DNA from: Oceanobacillus sp. CFH 90083 | Lineage (GTDB): Bacteria > Bacillota > Bacilli > Bacillales > Amphibacillaceae | Reading direction: 5' to 3' | NCBI RefSeq assembly: GCF_009389585.1 | Contig: NZ_VIYG01000003.1 | Coordinates: forward strand, 293,372-341,142 | DNA length: 47,771 nt | Shown: in pieces, positions 14,060 to 22,187 of the stretch | Numbering within the stretch: the first letter of the stretch is position 1 | How the letters are laid out: the number at the start of each line of letters is the position of its first letter | The notes under the pieces: model-generated | The model's database searches: none | Told to the model about the DNA's origin: nothing | What the model saw: the letters and a program-made list of their open reading frames with translations, nothing else | Position numbers and translations under genes: made by a program

Positions 14060-15598
14060 ATGAAAAATTCAAAATCATCTCGTACATTACGCATATTGAA
14101 TTTCATAGAGGAAAAAGGGAATAAGCTCCCTCATCCAGTAACGATATTTATTATTTTTACACTGGCTGTTATCGTAATTTCTCATTTGTTATATCTGAGT
14201 GGTGTCAGTGTGCAATTTGAAGGCGTAAATGATGAAACAGGTCAGATCGAACCACTGACTGTGTCAGCTGTCAGTTTGCTGACTTCAGACGGAATTGCCC
14301 ATATGTTTTCCAGTGTTGTTGGGAATTTCACCTCATTCGTTGCTTTAGGACCAGTATTGGTGGCAATGCTTGGTGTAGGGGTAGCCGAAAAAACAGGTTA
14401 TATCAGCGCCATTATGACAAATACAGTGACTAAAGCACCGCGGAAATTAGTTACACCAATTGTGGTTTTAATGGGAGTCCTCTCTAATGCGGCAGCTTCT
14501 GTCGGCTATGTTGTCTTAGTGCCGCTTGGGGCCATTATTTTTCTGGGGTTTAAACGGCATCCACTCGCAGGACTATCTGCTGCATTTGCCGGAGTCGCAG
14601 GCGGTTACTCTGCCAACCTGATTCTCGGGACAAATGATCCATTACTTAGCGGTATTTCTACAGAAGCAGCAAATATTTTAAATCCAGACTATATTGTCAA
14701 CGCAACCGACAACTGGTTTTTTATGTTTGCATCTACTTTTCTGATTGTTATTCTTGGAACATTTATAACGGATAAAATTATTGAACCGAAGTTAGGAACA
14801 TATCAATCCAAGGAAACAGATAAGGAATCGAACGAGTTGTCAAAACGAGAGAAAAAAGGATTGTATTGGGCGAATGGTTCTGCTCTGCTGACGATTGCTG
14901 TTATTGCACTGCTGGTTATTCCTGTGAATGGTCCATTACGTGGGGAAGACGGTGGCTTTATCCAATCTCCATTTATGAGCAGTATTATCTTTATCATGAT
15001 GCTGATTTTCCTTGTTCCCGGTATTGTTTATGGAATGGTGACAAAAACGGTGAAGAATGATAAGGATATTGCGGGATTGATGACCGCTTCACTGGAAACA
15101 ATGGCAGGATTTATTGTGCTGATTTTCTTTGCGGCCCAGTTTGTTGCTTTATTTAATTATACAAATTTAGGTACGATTATTGCAGTAAAAGGTGCTGATT
15201 TCTTACAGTCTATCCATTTAACCGGGGCACCGCTGCTTGTTACATTAATAATAATCACAGCATTCATCAATTTATTTATTGCTGCTGATTCAGCAAAATG
15301 GGCAATTATGGCACCTGTTTTTATCCCGATGTTTATGCAGATGGGTATTTCTCCCGAGGTAACACAGGTTGCTTATCGAATCGGGGATTCTGCAACTAAT
15401 ATTATTTCACCACTGATGCCATTCTTTCCGTTAGTTGTGGCATTTGCCCAGCGTTATGGCAAAGAAAATGGAGTAGGCACAGTGGTTTCCTTGATGCTGC
15501 CGTATTCTGTGATGATATTGATAACATGGACTATCTTCTTTGTTATCTGGTATGTATTTGGTATTCCAGTTGGACCTGGAACAAGCTTAAATTACTAA
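14060..15598 (+). CDS. abgT: AbgT family transporter (p-aminobenzoyl-glutamate type)
   Basis: 512 residues, normal AbgT length. Begins with the cytosolic LRILNFIEEKGNKLPHPVTIFIIF, a signature of the family, and has 11-12 hydrophobic segments. Diagnostic stretches: GVLSNAAASVGYVVLVPLGA, FAGVAGGYSANLILGTNDPLLSGI, AADSAKWAIMAPVFIPMFMQMG and RIGDSATNIISPLMPFFPLV. Members import p-aminobenzoyl-glutamate or export sulfonamides with cation coupling; the true substrate here is open. No abgAB peptidase genes are adjacent, so a salvage role is not supported by context. It is followed 18 nt later by an osmC-family gene, probably on the same mRNA. AAGGAGTACATCATTACATC precedes ATG 14060, a long spacing. 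Confidence 0.9.
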   Translation: MKNSKSSRTLRILNFIEEKGNKLPHPVTIFIIFTLAVIVISHLLYLSGVSVQFEGVNDETGQIEPLTVSAVSLLTSDGIAHMFSSVVGNFTSFVALGPVLVAMLGVGVAEKTGYISAIMTNTVTKAPRKLVTPIVVLMGVLSNAAASVGYVVLVPLGAIIFLGFKRHPLAGLSAAFAGVAGGYSANLILGTNDPLLSGISTEAANILNPDYIVNATDNWFFMFASTFLIVILGTFITDKIIEPKLGTYQSKETDKESNELSKREKKGLYWANGSALLTIAVIALLVIPVNGPLRGEDGGFIQSPFMSSIIFIMMLIFLVPGIVYGMVTKTVKNDKDIAGLMTASLETMAGFIVLIFFAAQFVALFNYTNLGTIIAVKGADFLQSIHLTGAPLLVTLIIITAFINLFIAADSAKWAIMAPVFIPMFMQMGISPEVTQVAYRIGDSATNIISPLMPFFPLVVAFAQRYGKENGVGTVVSLMLPYSVMILITWTIFFVIWYVFGIPVGPGTSLNY

Positions 15599-15616
15599 GG
15601 GGAAGGAAGGATAAAT

Positions 15617-16036
15617 ATGAAGGTTGTAACTACTTGGAATGGCGGACGCGCGTTCTCAGCTGTTGGGGCTTCAGGTTTTGAAATAAATATGGATGCAACA
15701 GAAGAAGCAGGCGGTACTGGAAAAGGAGCTACACCGGCAGAGACGTTATTGAGCGCATTAGCTGGCTGTATTGGTATAGATGTAACGATGATTTTACGAC
15801 CGCATTTAGATAAAATAACAAAAATAGAACTGATTACAGAAGGTACAAGAAAAGAAGAATTACCTAAAGGGTTTACCGGTATGGAGATTACTTTTATTGT
15901 AGATGGTGAGATTGACAGTAAAAAAGTATGGAGAGCGATTCATCTTGGTGAGGAAAAATATTGTACTGTTTCTGATTCGATAAAAGCCGATGTGCAATTT
16001 AAATTAATTTTAAATGGAAAAGAGCAAGAAGCATAA
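15617..16036 (+). CDS. OsmC family protein
   Basis: 139 residues. The two redox cysteines of the OsmC/Ohr superfamily are present: Cys in LLSALAGCIGIDVTMIL and Cys in EEKYCTVSDSI. The N-terminal beta sheet (WNGGRAFSAVGASGFEINMDA) lacks the long N-terminal helix arm of true Ohr, pointing to the YhfA/OsmC-like branch. Such proteins reduce organic hydroperoxides or simply bind ligands. It lies 18 nt after abgT behind GGGGAAGGAAGG, so it is translationally close and probably co-transcribed; a functional link with the transporter is not obvious. Confidence 0.85.
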   Translation: MKVVTTWNGGRAFSAVGASGFEINMDATEEAGGTGKGATPAETLLSALAGCIGIDVTMILRPHLDKITKIELITEGTRKEELPKGFTGMEITFIVDGEIDSKKVWRAIHLGEEKYCTVSDSIKADVQFKLILNGKEQEA

Positions 16037-16294
16037 CATGATTGATAAAAGAGCTGTAAGTACACAAGTAAAATAAATTGAGGAGACGGGTATAATAATA
16101 GAAAGTCAGGACGGAGTTATTAGAACGATGGCAGGAGAATGGCTCCTTTCCTATTGGGGTTGTGACAGCAATGATACAGAGTCTCACGATTACACAGCAG
16201 CACATGTTAGCAAAGAGAATTCAAATGATTCATATCGAAATAAATAACAGCTTGTATTCTTTTATTGGGAATACAAGCTGTTTTTGGGCTCGGA
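16037..16294 (+). ncRNA. Possible small transcript or 39-codon ORF with SigB-like promoter
   Basis: A 245-nt gap ending in a strong terminator (16247-16285) holds its own candidate promoter: GTAAAA (16068-16073), 14 nt, GGGTAT (16088-16093). The -10 equals the SigB consensus and the -35 matches 4 of 6; the same place also reads TATAAT (16091-16096). Within it, ATG 16128 to TAA 16247 encodes 39 residues (MAGEWLLSYWGCDSNDTE...) with GGAG 11 nt upstream; the sequence resembles nothing I know. It could be an mRNA for a micropeptide, a small RNA of about 180 nt, or merely the 3' UTR of the osmC gene. Confidence 0.3.
16247..16285 (+). terminator. Rho-independent terminator
   Basis: ACAGCTTGTATTC (16247-16259) mirrors GAATACAAGCTGT (16269-16281) over 13 bp, then Ts. 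It also lies just beyond the end of the minus-strand SDR gene and may serve both directions. Confidence 0.85.
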
Positions 16295-17164
16295 TCAGGA
16301 TGATGTCCAGCTTCCGCCATTAATATGAATGGCTTGTCCTGTCATATAGGAAGCTTCCTGTGATGCCAGCATAACATAGGCCTGAGCATGTTCAGACGGC
16401 TGACCTGGCCGTCCCATTAAGGTATCCTGACCAAATTGCTCCACCTTATTTTCGTCAAATGAGGAAGGAATAAGCGGTGTCCAGACAGGTCCAGGAGCAA
16501 CGGTGTTCGCCCGGATTCCTTTCTTGGCAAGGCTCTGTGCAATACTTCTTGTAAAGGAAGTAATCGCTCCTTTTGTTGCGGAATAATCCATTAATGTGGC
16601 GTGTCCACGATAAGCGTTAATAGAAGAAGTACTGATGATCGAATCGCCTTCCCTCATATAAGGGACTGCTGCTTTGGTCAGATAAAATTGGGAAAAGAAA
16701 TTCACGCGGAATACTTCTTCAAATTGTTCAGAAGGAATATTCTCTACGTTTGCCTGTTCAAATTGAATGGCTGCATTATTAACCAGAATATTGATACCGC
16801 CAAATGTTTCTACGGTTTTTTTAACCAGATAAATACAATGGGCTTCTGCTTTTATATCTCCGGGAAGCAGAAGACATTGGACTCCTTCAGCTTCTACCAG
16901 CTTCTTTGTTTCCTCGGCATCGCCATGTTCATCTAAATAGGAAATCGCTACGTTTGCTCCTTCCTTTGCATATAAAATAGCAACGGCCCGGCCAATACCG
17001 CTGTCACCGCCAGTAATCAGCGCGTTTTTTCCTTTTAATTTATCTGTGCCTGTATAAGCAGTTGGCTGATGCGGGAGCGGGTTCATTTTTGATTCGATTC
17101 CCGGCTGCTTATCTTGTTTTTGTCTAGGTGTGCTTCCCTTTTGCATTTCAGTTGGTTTCATCAT
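16295..17164 (-). CDS. SDR family oxidoreductase, YhdF/YdaD general-stress type
   Basis: 289 residues: a ~40-residue Gln/Lys/Pro-rich N-terminal extension (KGSTPRQKQDKQPGIESKMNPLP) and then a complete SDR. Motifs: TGGDSGIGRA (cofactor loop), GDIK, NNAA, STSSINAYRG with catalytic Ser, YSATKGA with Tyr and Lys, and the C-terminus MTGQAIHINGGSWTSS. The extension and the GGDSGIG loop are typical of the Bacillus YhdF/YdaD/YhxC group, several of which belong to the SigB general stress regulon. Substrate unknown. ATG 17164 (MMKP) follows AAAGGAGGAAC on the minus strand. Upstream there is only a weak GTTTAT...TGGAAA pair, not a convincing SigB promoter. Confidence 0.88.
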   Translation of the reverse strand: MMKPTEMQKGSTPRQKQDKQPGIESKMNPLPHQPTAYTGTDKLKGKNALITGGDSGIGRAVAILYAKEGANVAISYLDEHGDAEETKKLVEAEGVQCLLLPGDIKAEAHCIYLVKKTVETFGGINILVNNAAIQFEQANVENIPSEQFEEVFRVNFFSQFYLTKAAVPYMREGDSIISTSSINAYRGHATLMDYSATKGAITSFTRSIAQSLAKKGIRANTVAPGPVWTPLIPSSFDENKVEQFGQDTLMGRPGQPSEHAQAYVMLASQEASYMTGQAIHINGGSWTSS

Positions 17165-17313
17165 TAGTTCCTCCTTTACCAGTTTTAATTTCTAGTAATA
17201 ACATTTTTCCACATGTACATGTTTTATAAACATAATGAGAAAGTTCTTTTTTCTCTCAACAAAAGAATCCCTATATATAGTCAAAGATTTGGGGTGATTG
17301 ATGCTTATTCTAT

Positions 17314-17367
17314 AAATATAGAACTAATAATTCTATATTTGTGAAATGTGTGTTACGATAGTATAAA
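17314..17367 (+). promoter_or_regulatory. Promoter with ArsR-type operator
   Basis: Promoter TTGTGA (17339-17344), 17-nt spacer, TATAAA (17362-17367). Immediately upstream and touching the -35 box is a perfect dyad AAATATAGAA (17314-17323) / TTCTATATTT (17331-17340), 10-bp arms and 7-nt spacer. AT-rich imperfect or perfect dyads of about this size over the -35 are typical ArsR/SmtB sites, so the regulator gene that starts at 17393 is probably autoregulated. Confidence 0.7.
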
Positions 17368-17392
17368 TTATATGGAAAAAGGAGCTGAAGAT

Positions 17393-18436
17393 GTGGATGT
17401 TTTGCAATTAACAAGCAGAGGGCGGGAGAGTTATGATGTGCAGCTGACCTATTCTATTTTATGGGAATGTGCTCTGGGGATTGCGGCAATAACAAACACC
17501 AGGTTACTGGATACATTAGATAGGCCCCGGGAATATTGGGCGCAAATAAAAAATTCCATTTCCGGGGAATTATCGGAGGAATTGGCGTTCGTTGAAGAGA
17601 AGAATACATGGAAGGGGCTGCTCCAAATACTCCATCAGCAGGAATTTTCAAGCCTGGATGCGTTTCAGCAATATATTCAAGCATTGCCAGATGCAGAATT
17701 GAAGTTTATTTGCCTTCCTTTTGCCGGGAAGAAGGAGCAGGTGTATCGGGAGCAGGCTGCGCAGGGAGAGGAAAAAGCAATCAAAGAGCTGATGCGGATT
17801 ACCGATAATAATCCATTCTTTCCAGCGTACATTGAATTCATCAGTACATGTGAAGCGAAATCTTTAAAAAAACATTTGATTAAGGTGATGGACAGCTGGT
17901 ATCAGGAAGTAGTGAAAGCAAATCAACAGGAGATCGAAGCTGTATTGGAAAAAGATTATCAGTCAAAGAAGGCGATGTATCAAAAAGTTTCTTCTGAGGA
18001 GCTAGTACAGTGGGCTACCGGTGGGGTTACATATCCCCCTGAACCTAGTGTTCATACAGTTTTACTGATCCCGCAATATATTTACCGCCCGTGGAATATT
18101 GAAGCAGATATCGAAGGAACCAAAGTGTTTTACTATCCAGTTTCTAATGAGAGTGTGTCGCCAAGTGACCGGTATATGCCGGATTATTTTCTTGTGCAGA
18201 AATATAAGGCTTTAGGTGATGAAGTACGTCTGAAAATGGTTAAATTGCTATCTGAACATCCAAGGACATTACAGGATATGACGGAAAGGTTGGATATAGG
18301 GAAGTCGACCATTCATCATCATTTGAAGATATTAAGAGCGGCAAAAATCGTCGAAATAATTGATTCAAAGTATTGCTTGAAAAAGAATGTATTTGCTCTG
18401 TTAGCAAAAGAATTTAATTGGTATCTGGAAAAGTGA
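17393..18436 (+). CDS. ArsR family regulator with large N-terminal domain (DUF5937-like)
   Basis: About 347 residues. The winged helix lies at the C-terminal end: QKYKALGDEVRLKMVKLLSEHPRTLQDMTERLDIGKSTIHHHLKILRAAKIV, a textbook ArsR HTH. The ~240 residues before it are a helical domain found in Bacillaceae regulators (DUF5937-type), which often sit beside an MFS exporter, as here. No metal-binding CxC motif is present, so an organic ligand is more likely than a metal. GTG 17393 was chosen because AAAAAGGAG (17376-17384) lies 8 nt before it; ATG 17372 is in frame but precedes the site. The stop is 12 nt before the MFS start, so the two are one operon. Confidence 0.82.
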   Translation: MDVLQLTSRGRESYDVQLTYSILWECALGIAAITNTRLLDTLDRPREYWAQIKNSISGELSEELAFVEEKNTWKGLLQILHQQEFSSLDAFQQYIQALPDAELKFICLPFAGKKEQVYREQAAQGEEKAIKELMRITDNNPFFPAYIEFISTCEAKSLKKHLIKVMDSWYQEVVKANQQEIEAVLEKDYQSKKAMYQKVSSEELVQWATGGVTYPPEPSVHTVLLIPQYIYRPWNIEADIEGTKVFYYPVSNESVSPSDRYMPDYFLVQKYKALGDEVRLKMVKLLSEHPRTLQDMTERLDIGKSTIHHHLKILRAAKIVEIIDSKYCLKKNVFALLAKEFNWYLEK

Positions 18437-18450
18437 TGGAGGTGAAGCTG

Positions 18451-19683
18451 ATGAAGACAACTATCTTTAGGAATAAATCTTTTTTATCTATATGGATTGG
18501 CAACGGTATTTCGGAGCTGGGCGGTGCGTTTGGAACCTTTTGTAATTCCATTTTAGTCTATCAATTAACAGGCTCTGCCTTAGCGTTAGGGAGTATGTGG
18601 CTGTTATATTTTATTCCGTCTTTAGTGCTTCAATTATTTATCGGTCCATTTATCGATCGCTGGAGCCGTAAATGGATACTGATTTTCTCCCAGCTGGCAA
18701 GAGGCTTTGTCTTCCTGGTACCACTGTTTGCCCTGCTGACAGAAACGCTTCTGCCCTGGCATATCTATTTAGTGCAGATCATCGTCGGATTAATTACGCC
18801 GCTATATGTTCCGGCAAATCAGGCAATCACTCCTTCCATCGTGGCAAAGGAGCAATTGGAAGCAGCGAATGCCTATTTGGAGGGAACAGCACGGTTCATG
18901 ACTTTTACAGCTCCTTTTTTAGGCGGAATTGTCATTGAATATATAGGTGTGATGCCTACAATGCTTCTAGTATGTACACTGCTTTTATTAAGTGGTTTTA
19001 CATTGCTGTTTATTCAGGAGACGCGAATCCCGCAAAAAGCGAGAGCATCGTGGATAAAGGAATTTACAGAAGGGATAACTTACTTTTTTACAAAGCGCGT
19101 CATCGTCTGGCTGGGTATATTTCTGGGCTTTGTGCAATTTGGTGTTGGTGTGACAATGGTTACGACGCTTCCTTATATTACAGAAGAATTATCGGGAAGC
19201 TATGCAGAATACGGCTATTTTATGGCAGGTTTTCCTGTCGGGTTTATCTTAGGATCTGTTCTGGCTGGTAAAATAAAATACAGAAGTCGAAGAAGATTAA
19301 TGCTCGGGGCATTATTTATTGGCGGGCTTACCTTTATTTTCTTATTCATCAATACAAGTGTCTCATTGGGGATTTTAACGGAAATAATCGGCGGGATTGC
19401 GATGGCTGTTTTCGGGATACATAATACAACGATCTGCCAAAAAATCATACCTCACCATTTAATGGGAAAAATATTCTCTGTCAGGCTGTTGATTATCCGG
19501 TGTATGATGCCATTAGGTGTATTGGCTGGCGGTTTTTTAAGTGAAATATGGGGAGTCCGGCCATTATATTTATTGATAGGAATGGTGATAAGTACCGCTT
19601 CTTTATTGGGGATACTGCTTCCTTATTTTAAATTTATAGATGCAGATATCGAAAATAAAACAAATCTTCATTCAGCAGGTTAA
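18451..19683 (+). CDS. MFS transporter (drug-efflux-like)
   Basis: 410 residues with about twelve hydrophobic segments. N-terminal FRNKSFLSIWIGNGISELGGAFGTF and the cytosolic loop GPFIDRWSRKWILIFSQ (the MFS motif A, D-R-x-x-R-K) are clear. The family resembles MFS_3/Mef-type exporters (FLGGIVIEYIG, PANQAITPSIV-K-E-QL-x-x-ANA, the latter highly characteristic). It most likely exports a toxic compound sensed by the ArsR protein encoded just upstream. ATG 18451 follows GGAGGTG (18439-18445); frames from 18418 are too close to the upstream stop. Its terminator starts inside the last codons. Confidence 0.85.
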   Translation: MKTTIFRNKSFLSIWIGNGISELGGAFGTFCNSILVYQLTGSALALGSMWLLYFIPSLVLQLFIGPFIDRWSRKWILIFSQLARGFVFLVPLFALLTETLLPWHIYLVQIIVGLITPLYVPANQAITPSIVAKEQLEAANAYLEGTARFMTFTAPFLGGIVIEYIGVMPTMLLVCTLLLLSGFTLLFIQETRIPQKARASWIKEFTEGITYFFTKRVIVWLGIFLGFVQFGVGVTMVTTLPYITEELSGSYAEYGYFMAGFPVGFILGSVLAGKIKYRSRRRLMLGALFIGGLTFIFLFINTSVSLGILTEIIGGIAMAVFGIHNTTICQKIIPHHLMGKIFSVRLLIIRCMMPLGVLAGGFLSEIWGVRPLYLLIGMVISTASLLGILLPYFKFIDADIENKTNLHSAG

Positions 19684-19714
19684 AAGTGATTATCCTGCTG
19701 AATGAAGGCTTTTT
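19666..19714 (+). terminator. Terminator overlapping the MFS stop codon
   Basis: CTTCATTCAGCAGG (19666-19679) mirrors CCTGCTGAATGAAG (19694-19707) over 14 bp, then GCTTTTT. The left arm is the last five codons of the MFS gene. Confidence 0.9.
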
Positions 19715-19761
19715 AGCCTGCAGCTATTCTGCAAGGTATTTCTGATTCTTTGGCATGCTTG

Positions 19762-20916
19762 TTAAGCCTGTTCCCGTATTGATTTATCCGCTAACTGGAT
19801 AATTGTCATATCATCCATCGGCGGATTATGCAGTCCAGCCCGTACATCACGGTAATAGCGCTCAAAATTGTTTTTCAGCTTGAGGCTCTGCGCACCGACA
19901 ACACGCATAGCAAGGTCTACAGCCTGAACCGCTTTATTAGTGACGGACAGCTTCACCGCTCCTAATTCGGGTCCCATCATGTTTCTGATTTCTTCATCAT
20001 GGTGATCCCACTTATCCGCAACTGCATGCAGGAAGTATTCCGATTCCAGTAAAAGAAGTTCTAAATCGCCCAGCTTTTGTTTCACATTCGGCAGCTCGGA
20101 GATAGTCCCTTTGATACTGTTTGGTGAATAGCTTGTGGCAAAAGCAACAGCATCCTTCTGAGCAGCCTGTGCAATTCCGAGATAGCATGCAGGAATATGC
20201 AAGAGCCAGCCTGCTGGTTTTCTTTTCTGATTCGATGTGATTTCAACGAGATCGTCTTTATTTAAATGGACCTCTTCTAAAACGAGATCATGGCTTCCGG
20301 AACCGCGCATTGCGATAGAATCCCATGTTTCTTCTACATGGACACCTTCCAGGTCATGCTTCACAAGGAAATTGCCGACATCATCTGTTCCATCAATAGA
20401 TGCACTGACGACAAAGTAAGTCAAGATAGGTGACAGTGTCGTAAAGGTTTTTCGTCCCGTAATTACCCAGCCATTGTCTGTTTTAACGGCTGTTGTTTCC
20501 GGCTTGCCGCCACGGGTCGGGCTTCCGGTTGCCGGTTCTGTTGCGGCATTGTTTAATAATGCGCCGTTTTCAATAACATCCTTGACAACTTTCGTATAAA
20601 CATGCTCATCCCAGGGCCTGCTTTCACCCAAATGCTTCATAATCCCCATATGCCAGCCGATGGACAATGCAGTTGAACCGTCTGCCTGGGCGATAAGCTG
20701 CTGATAGGTAAGCAATTCATCGAGCGGGATGCCTGCTCCTCCATGTTCTGTTGGTACGGTGAGAGCCGGGTATCCAATTTCTTGCAGGTCTTTAAAGTTT
20801 TCGTAGGGAAAAGCATCATCCGGAAGCTGACGGACGCGTTCTCCGAAGGGCGCAATTGTTTTGGATAAAAGCTGGATACGTTCTTCTTTTGTTTGTAATT
20901 TTACTAGATTAGTCAT
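19762..20916 (-). CDS. Acyl-CoA dehydrogenase family protein, YdbM-like
   Basis: 384 residues, full length. The order fits the fold: helical N-domain (FGERVRQLPDDAFPYENFKDLQEIGYPALTVPTEHGGAG), beta domain with NNAATEPATGSP (FAD/substrate loop, T-E-P), WVITGRKTFTTLSP, GSGSHDLVLEEVHL, then a C-terminal helical domain ending in VGAQSLKLKNNFERYYRDVRAGLHNPPMDDM. The last part resembles the DszC/SfnB and YdbM branch (R-D-x-R-x-x-x-x-x-P-P) rather than classical beta-oxidation enzymes; it may be an FAD dehydrogenase or a flavin-dependent monooxygenase. It stands alone; ATG 20916 follows AAGGAGGAATGATAGT on the minus strand. Confidence 0.85.
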   Translation of the reverse strand: MTNLVKLQTKEERIQLLSKTIAPFGERVRQLPDDAFPYENFKDLQEIGYPALTVPTEHGGAGIPLDELLTYQQLIAQADGSTALSIGWHMGIMKHLGESRPWDEHVYTKVVKDVIENGALLNNAATEPATGSPTRGGKPETTAVKTDNGWVITGRKTFTTLSPILTYFVVSASIDGTDDVGNFLVKHDLEGVHVEETWDSIAMRGSGSHDLVLEEVHLNKDDLVEITSNQKRKPAGWLLHIPACYLGIAQAAQKDAVAFATSYSPNSIKGTISELPNVKQKLGDLELLLLESEYFLHAVADKWDHHDEEIRNMMGPELGAVKLSVTNKAVQAVDLAMRVVGAQSLKLKNNFERYYRDVRAGLHNPPMDDMTIIQLADKSIREQA

Positions 20917-21008
20917 ACTATCATTCCTCCTTATTAAAGATAAAGTATATTAATCAGATTTGTTTATTAAACCGTTAAGAAAGTTTATACTTTCTTACTG
21001 CATAAGTG

Positions 21009-21102
21009 CAACGGTTTTTATGGGGCGAGTAACCGCAGTCCCAACGGTTTTTATGGGGTGAGTAATCGCATTGGTCTTCGGTGGGGCGAGTAATCGCAGT
21101 CC
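21009..21102 (+). repeat. Three tandem copies of a ~33-bp intergenic repeat
   Basis: Copies at 21009-21041, 21042-21074 and 21075-21102. The first two start CAACGGTTTTTATGGGG and continue C/T-GAGTAA-C/T-CGCA; the third starts TCTTCGGTGGGGCGAGTAA. The third is followed by CCCAACCCCAGCTAAGG and TTGG-TAACAA-CCAAGTTTTC (to ~21138), a small terminator-like end. A fourth, separate copy of the long form lies at 21946-22030, on the other side of the DNA glycosylase gene. The units abut without spacers, so this is not a CRISPR array. The gap 20917-21266 has no other recognisable content. Confidence 0.7.
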
Positions 21103-21266
21103 CAACCCCAGCTAAGGTTTGGTAACAACCAAGTTTTCTAATATTATTTCATTGTTGGCGGAATAGTTCAATTAACATGCAACTCATTTTCTTATATAAT
21201 CTAATGAACGATACTTCAAAAAATAGGTTAGACTAGAATAGAGAGAAAGAACGAGGAGTGTATGCA

Positions 21267-21863
21267 ATGAAACAGGACCTTCATTTAACCCCTTTACCAG
21301 ACGCTTTTTACCAATATCCGACCTTACAATTAGCAGAAGAACTGCTTGGGTGTATTTTAGTAAAGCAAACGGAGGAAGGAACGAGCTCTGGATTTATTGT
21401 AGAAACAGAAGCCTATTTAGGAAATGCTGATCGGGCGGCACATGGGTTTGGAAACCGGAGGACAAAACGGACAGAAATTCTCTATGCGGAGGCTGGTATG
21501 ACATATACCCATCTTATTCATAATCATTGTCTGATTAATGTTGTCAGTGCAGAGAGAGAAGTTCCCGAAAGTGTACTCATCCGGGCAGTCGAGCCTTATA
21601 CAGGCGTGGAGCAGATGTTAGCCCGCCGTCCGGTGAAAAAATTTCAAAACTTAACAAGCGGCCCGGGCAAGCTGACGCAGGCATTGGGTATTAATATGAG
21701 TGATTACGGGCGATCTCTGAAGGAACCGCCATTATTTATTGCAGAAGGAAACAAGCCGGAGAAAATAAATAGCGGTCCACGGATCGGTATAGATAATTCC
21801 GGCGAGGCAAAAGATTATCCTTACCGATTTTGGGTTGCAGGTAATAAGTTTGTTTCTAAGTAA
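21267..21863 (+). CDS. mpg: 3-methyladenine DNA glycosylase (AAG/MPG family)
   Basis: 198 residues, the usual length of Bacillus YxlJ-type enzymes. Family motifs in order: FYQYPTLQLAEELLGCILV, GFIVETEAYLGNADRAAHGFGNRRTKR (active-site Glu in ETEAY, and the D-x-A-x-H loop), YTHLIHNHCLINVV (Y-x-x-x-G-x-x-x-C-x-N-V variant), ESVLIRAVEP, LTSGPGKLTQALGI and SGPRIGI. It excises alkylated purines to start base excision repair. ATG 21267 has ACGAGGAG 8 nt upstream; an in-frame GTG at 21258 is part of that site. It is flanked on both sides by the same intergenic repeat. Confidence 0.92.
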   Translation: MKQDLHLTPLPDAFYQYPTLQLAEELLGCILVKQTEEGTSSGFIVETEAYLGNADRAAHGFGNRRTKRTEILYAEAGMTYTHLIHNHCLINVVSAEREVPESVLIRAVEPYTGVEQMLARRPVKKFQNLTSGPGKLTQALGINMSDYGRSLKEPPLFIAEGNKPEKINSGPRIGIDNSGEAKDYPYRFWVAGNKFVSK

Positions 21864-21873
21864 TGGCTGAAGT

Positions 21874-21908
21874 CCCGTTATCATTTGTTGGATAACGGGA
21901 TTTTTTTT
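21874..21908 (+). terminator. Terminator of the DNA glycosylase gene
   Basis: CCCGTTATC (21874-21882) mirrors GATAACGGG (21891-21899), then A and eight or more Ts. Confidence 0.92.
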
Positions 21909-21945
21909 ACACTTTAAGAAAGCAGGAATAAAGGATAAGCGCAAT

Positions 21946-22030
21946 GATTTTCGGTGGGGCGCGTAATCGCAGCTCCGGTCCCGACTAAGGCAATCCTGTG
22001 CCTTTCAGACTTGGCTTGCCAAGTTTTCTT
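21946..22030 (+). repeat. Fourth copy of the intergenic repeat with terminator-like end
   Basis: GATTTTCGGTGGGGCGCG, then TAATCGCAG, CCCGACTAAGG and, after a short variable part, CTTGGC-TT-GCCAAG (about 22010-22024) followed by TTTTCTTT. It parallels the third copy at 21075-21138 in order and sequence. The stem plus T-run can act as a terminator just upstream of the promoter of the ketosynthase gene. Confidence 0.65.
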
Positions 22031-22060
22031 TATGTAAGAAAAAAGCTAGATTTGAATGGT

Positions 22061-22089
22061 TTGAGGAAAATATGCACTTACACTATAAT
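22061..22089 (+). promoter_or_regulatory. Promoter of the ketosynthase/acyl-CoA ligase operon
   Basis: TTGAGG (22061-22066), 17-nt spacer, perfect TATAAT (22084-22089). The start codon is about 100 nt downstream. Confidence 0.6.
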
Positions 22090-22187
22090 AATAGCAGGAA
22101 TTGAATAATACATAATAGCTTTGAAATGAAGGCTAATCAGTAATACACAGAGAAGGTTTGATCATAAAAATATGCAGAGGAGCATGA

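Noticed and set aside
17190..17245. SigB promoter for the general-stress SDR gene
   Set aside because: The GTTTAT box is acceptable, but the -10 (TGGAAA) matches only half of GGGTAT.
21009..21102. Tandem GGGGCGAGTAA repeats as a CRISPR array
   Set aside because: The units abut directly without unique spacers, and one copy lies 0.85 kb away beyond a gene.
21042..21140. T-box leader upstream of mpg
   Set aside because: The conserved TGGNACCGCG motif is missing, and the gene is not an amino-acid related gene.
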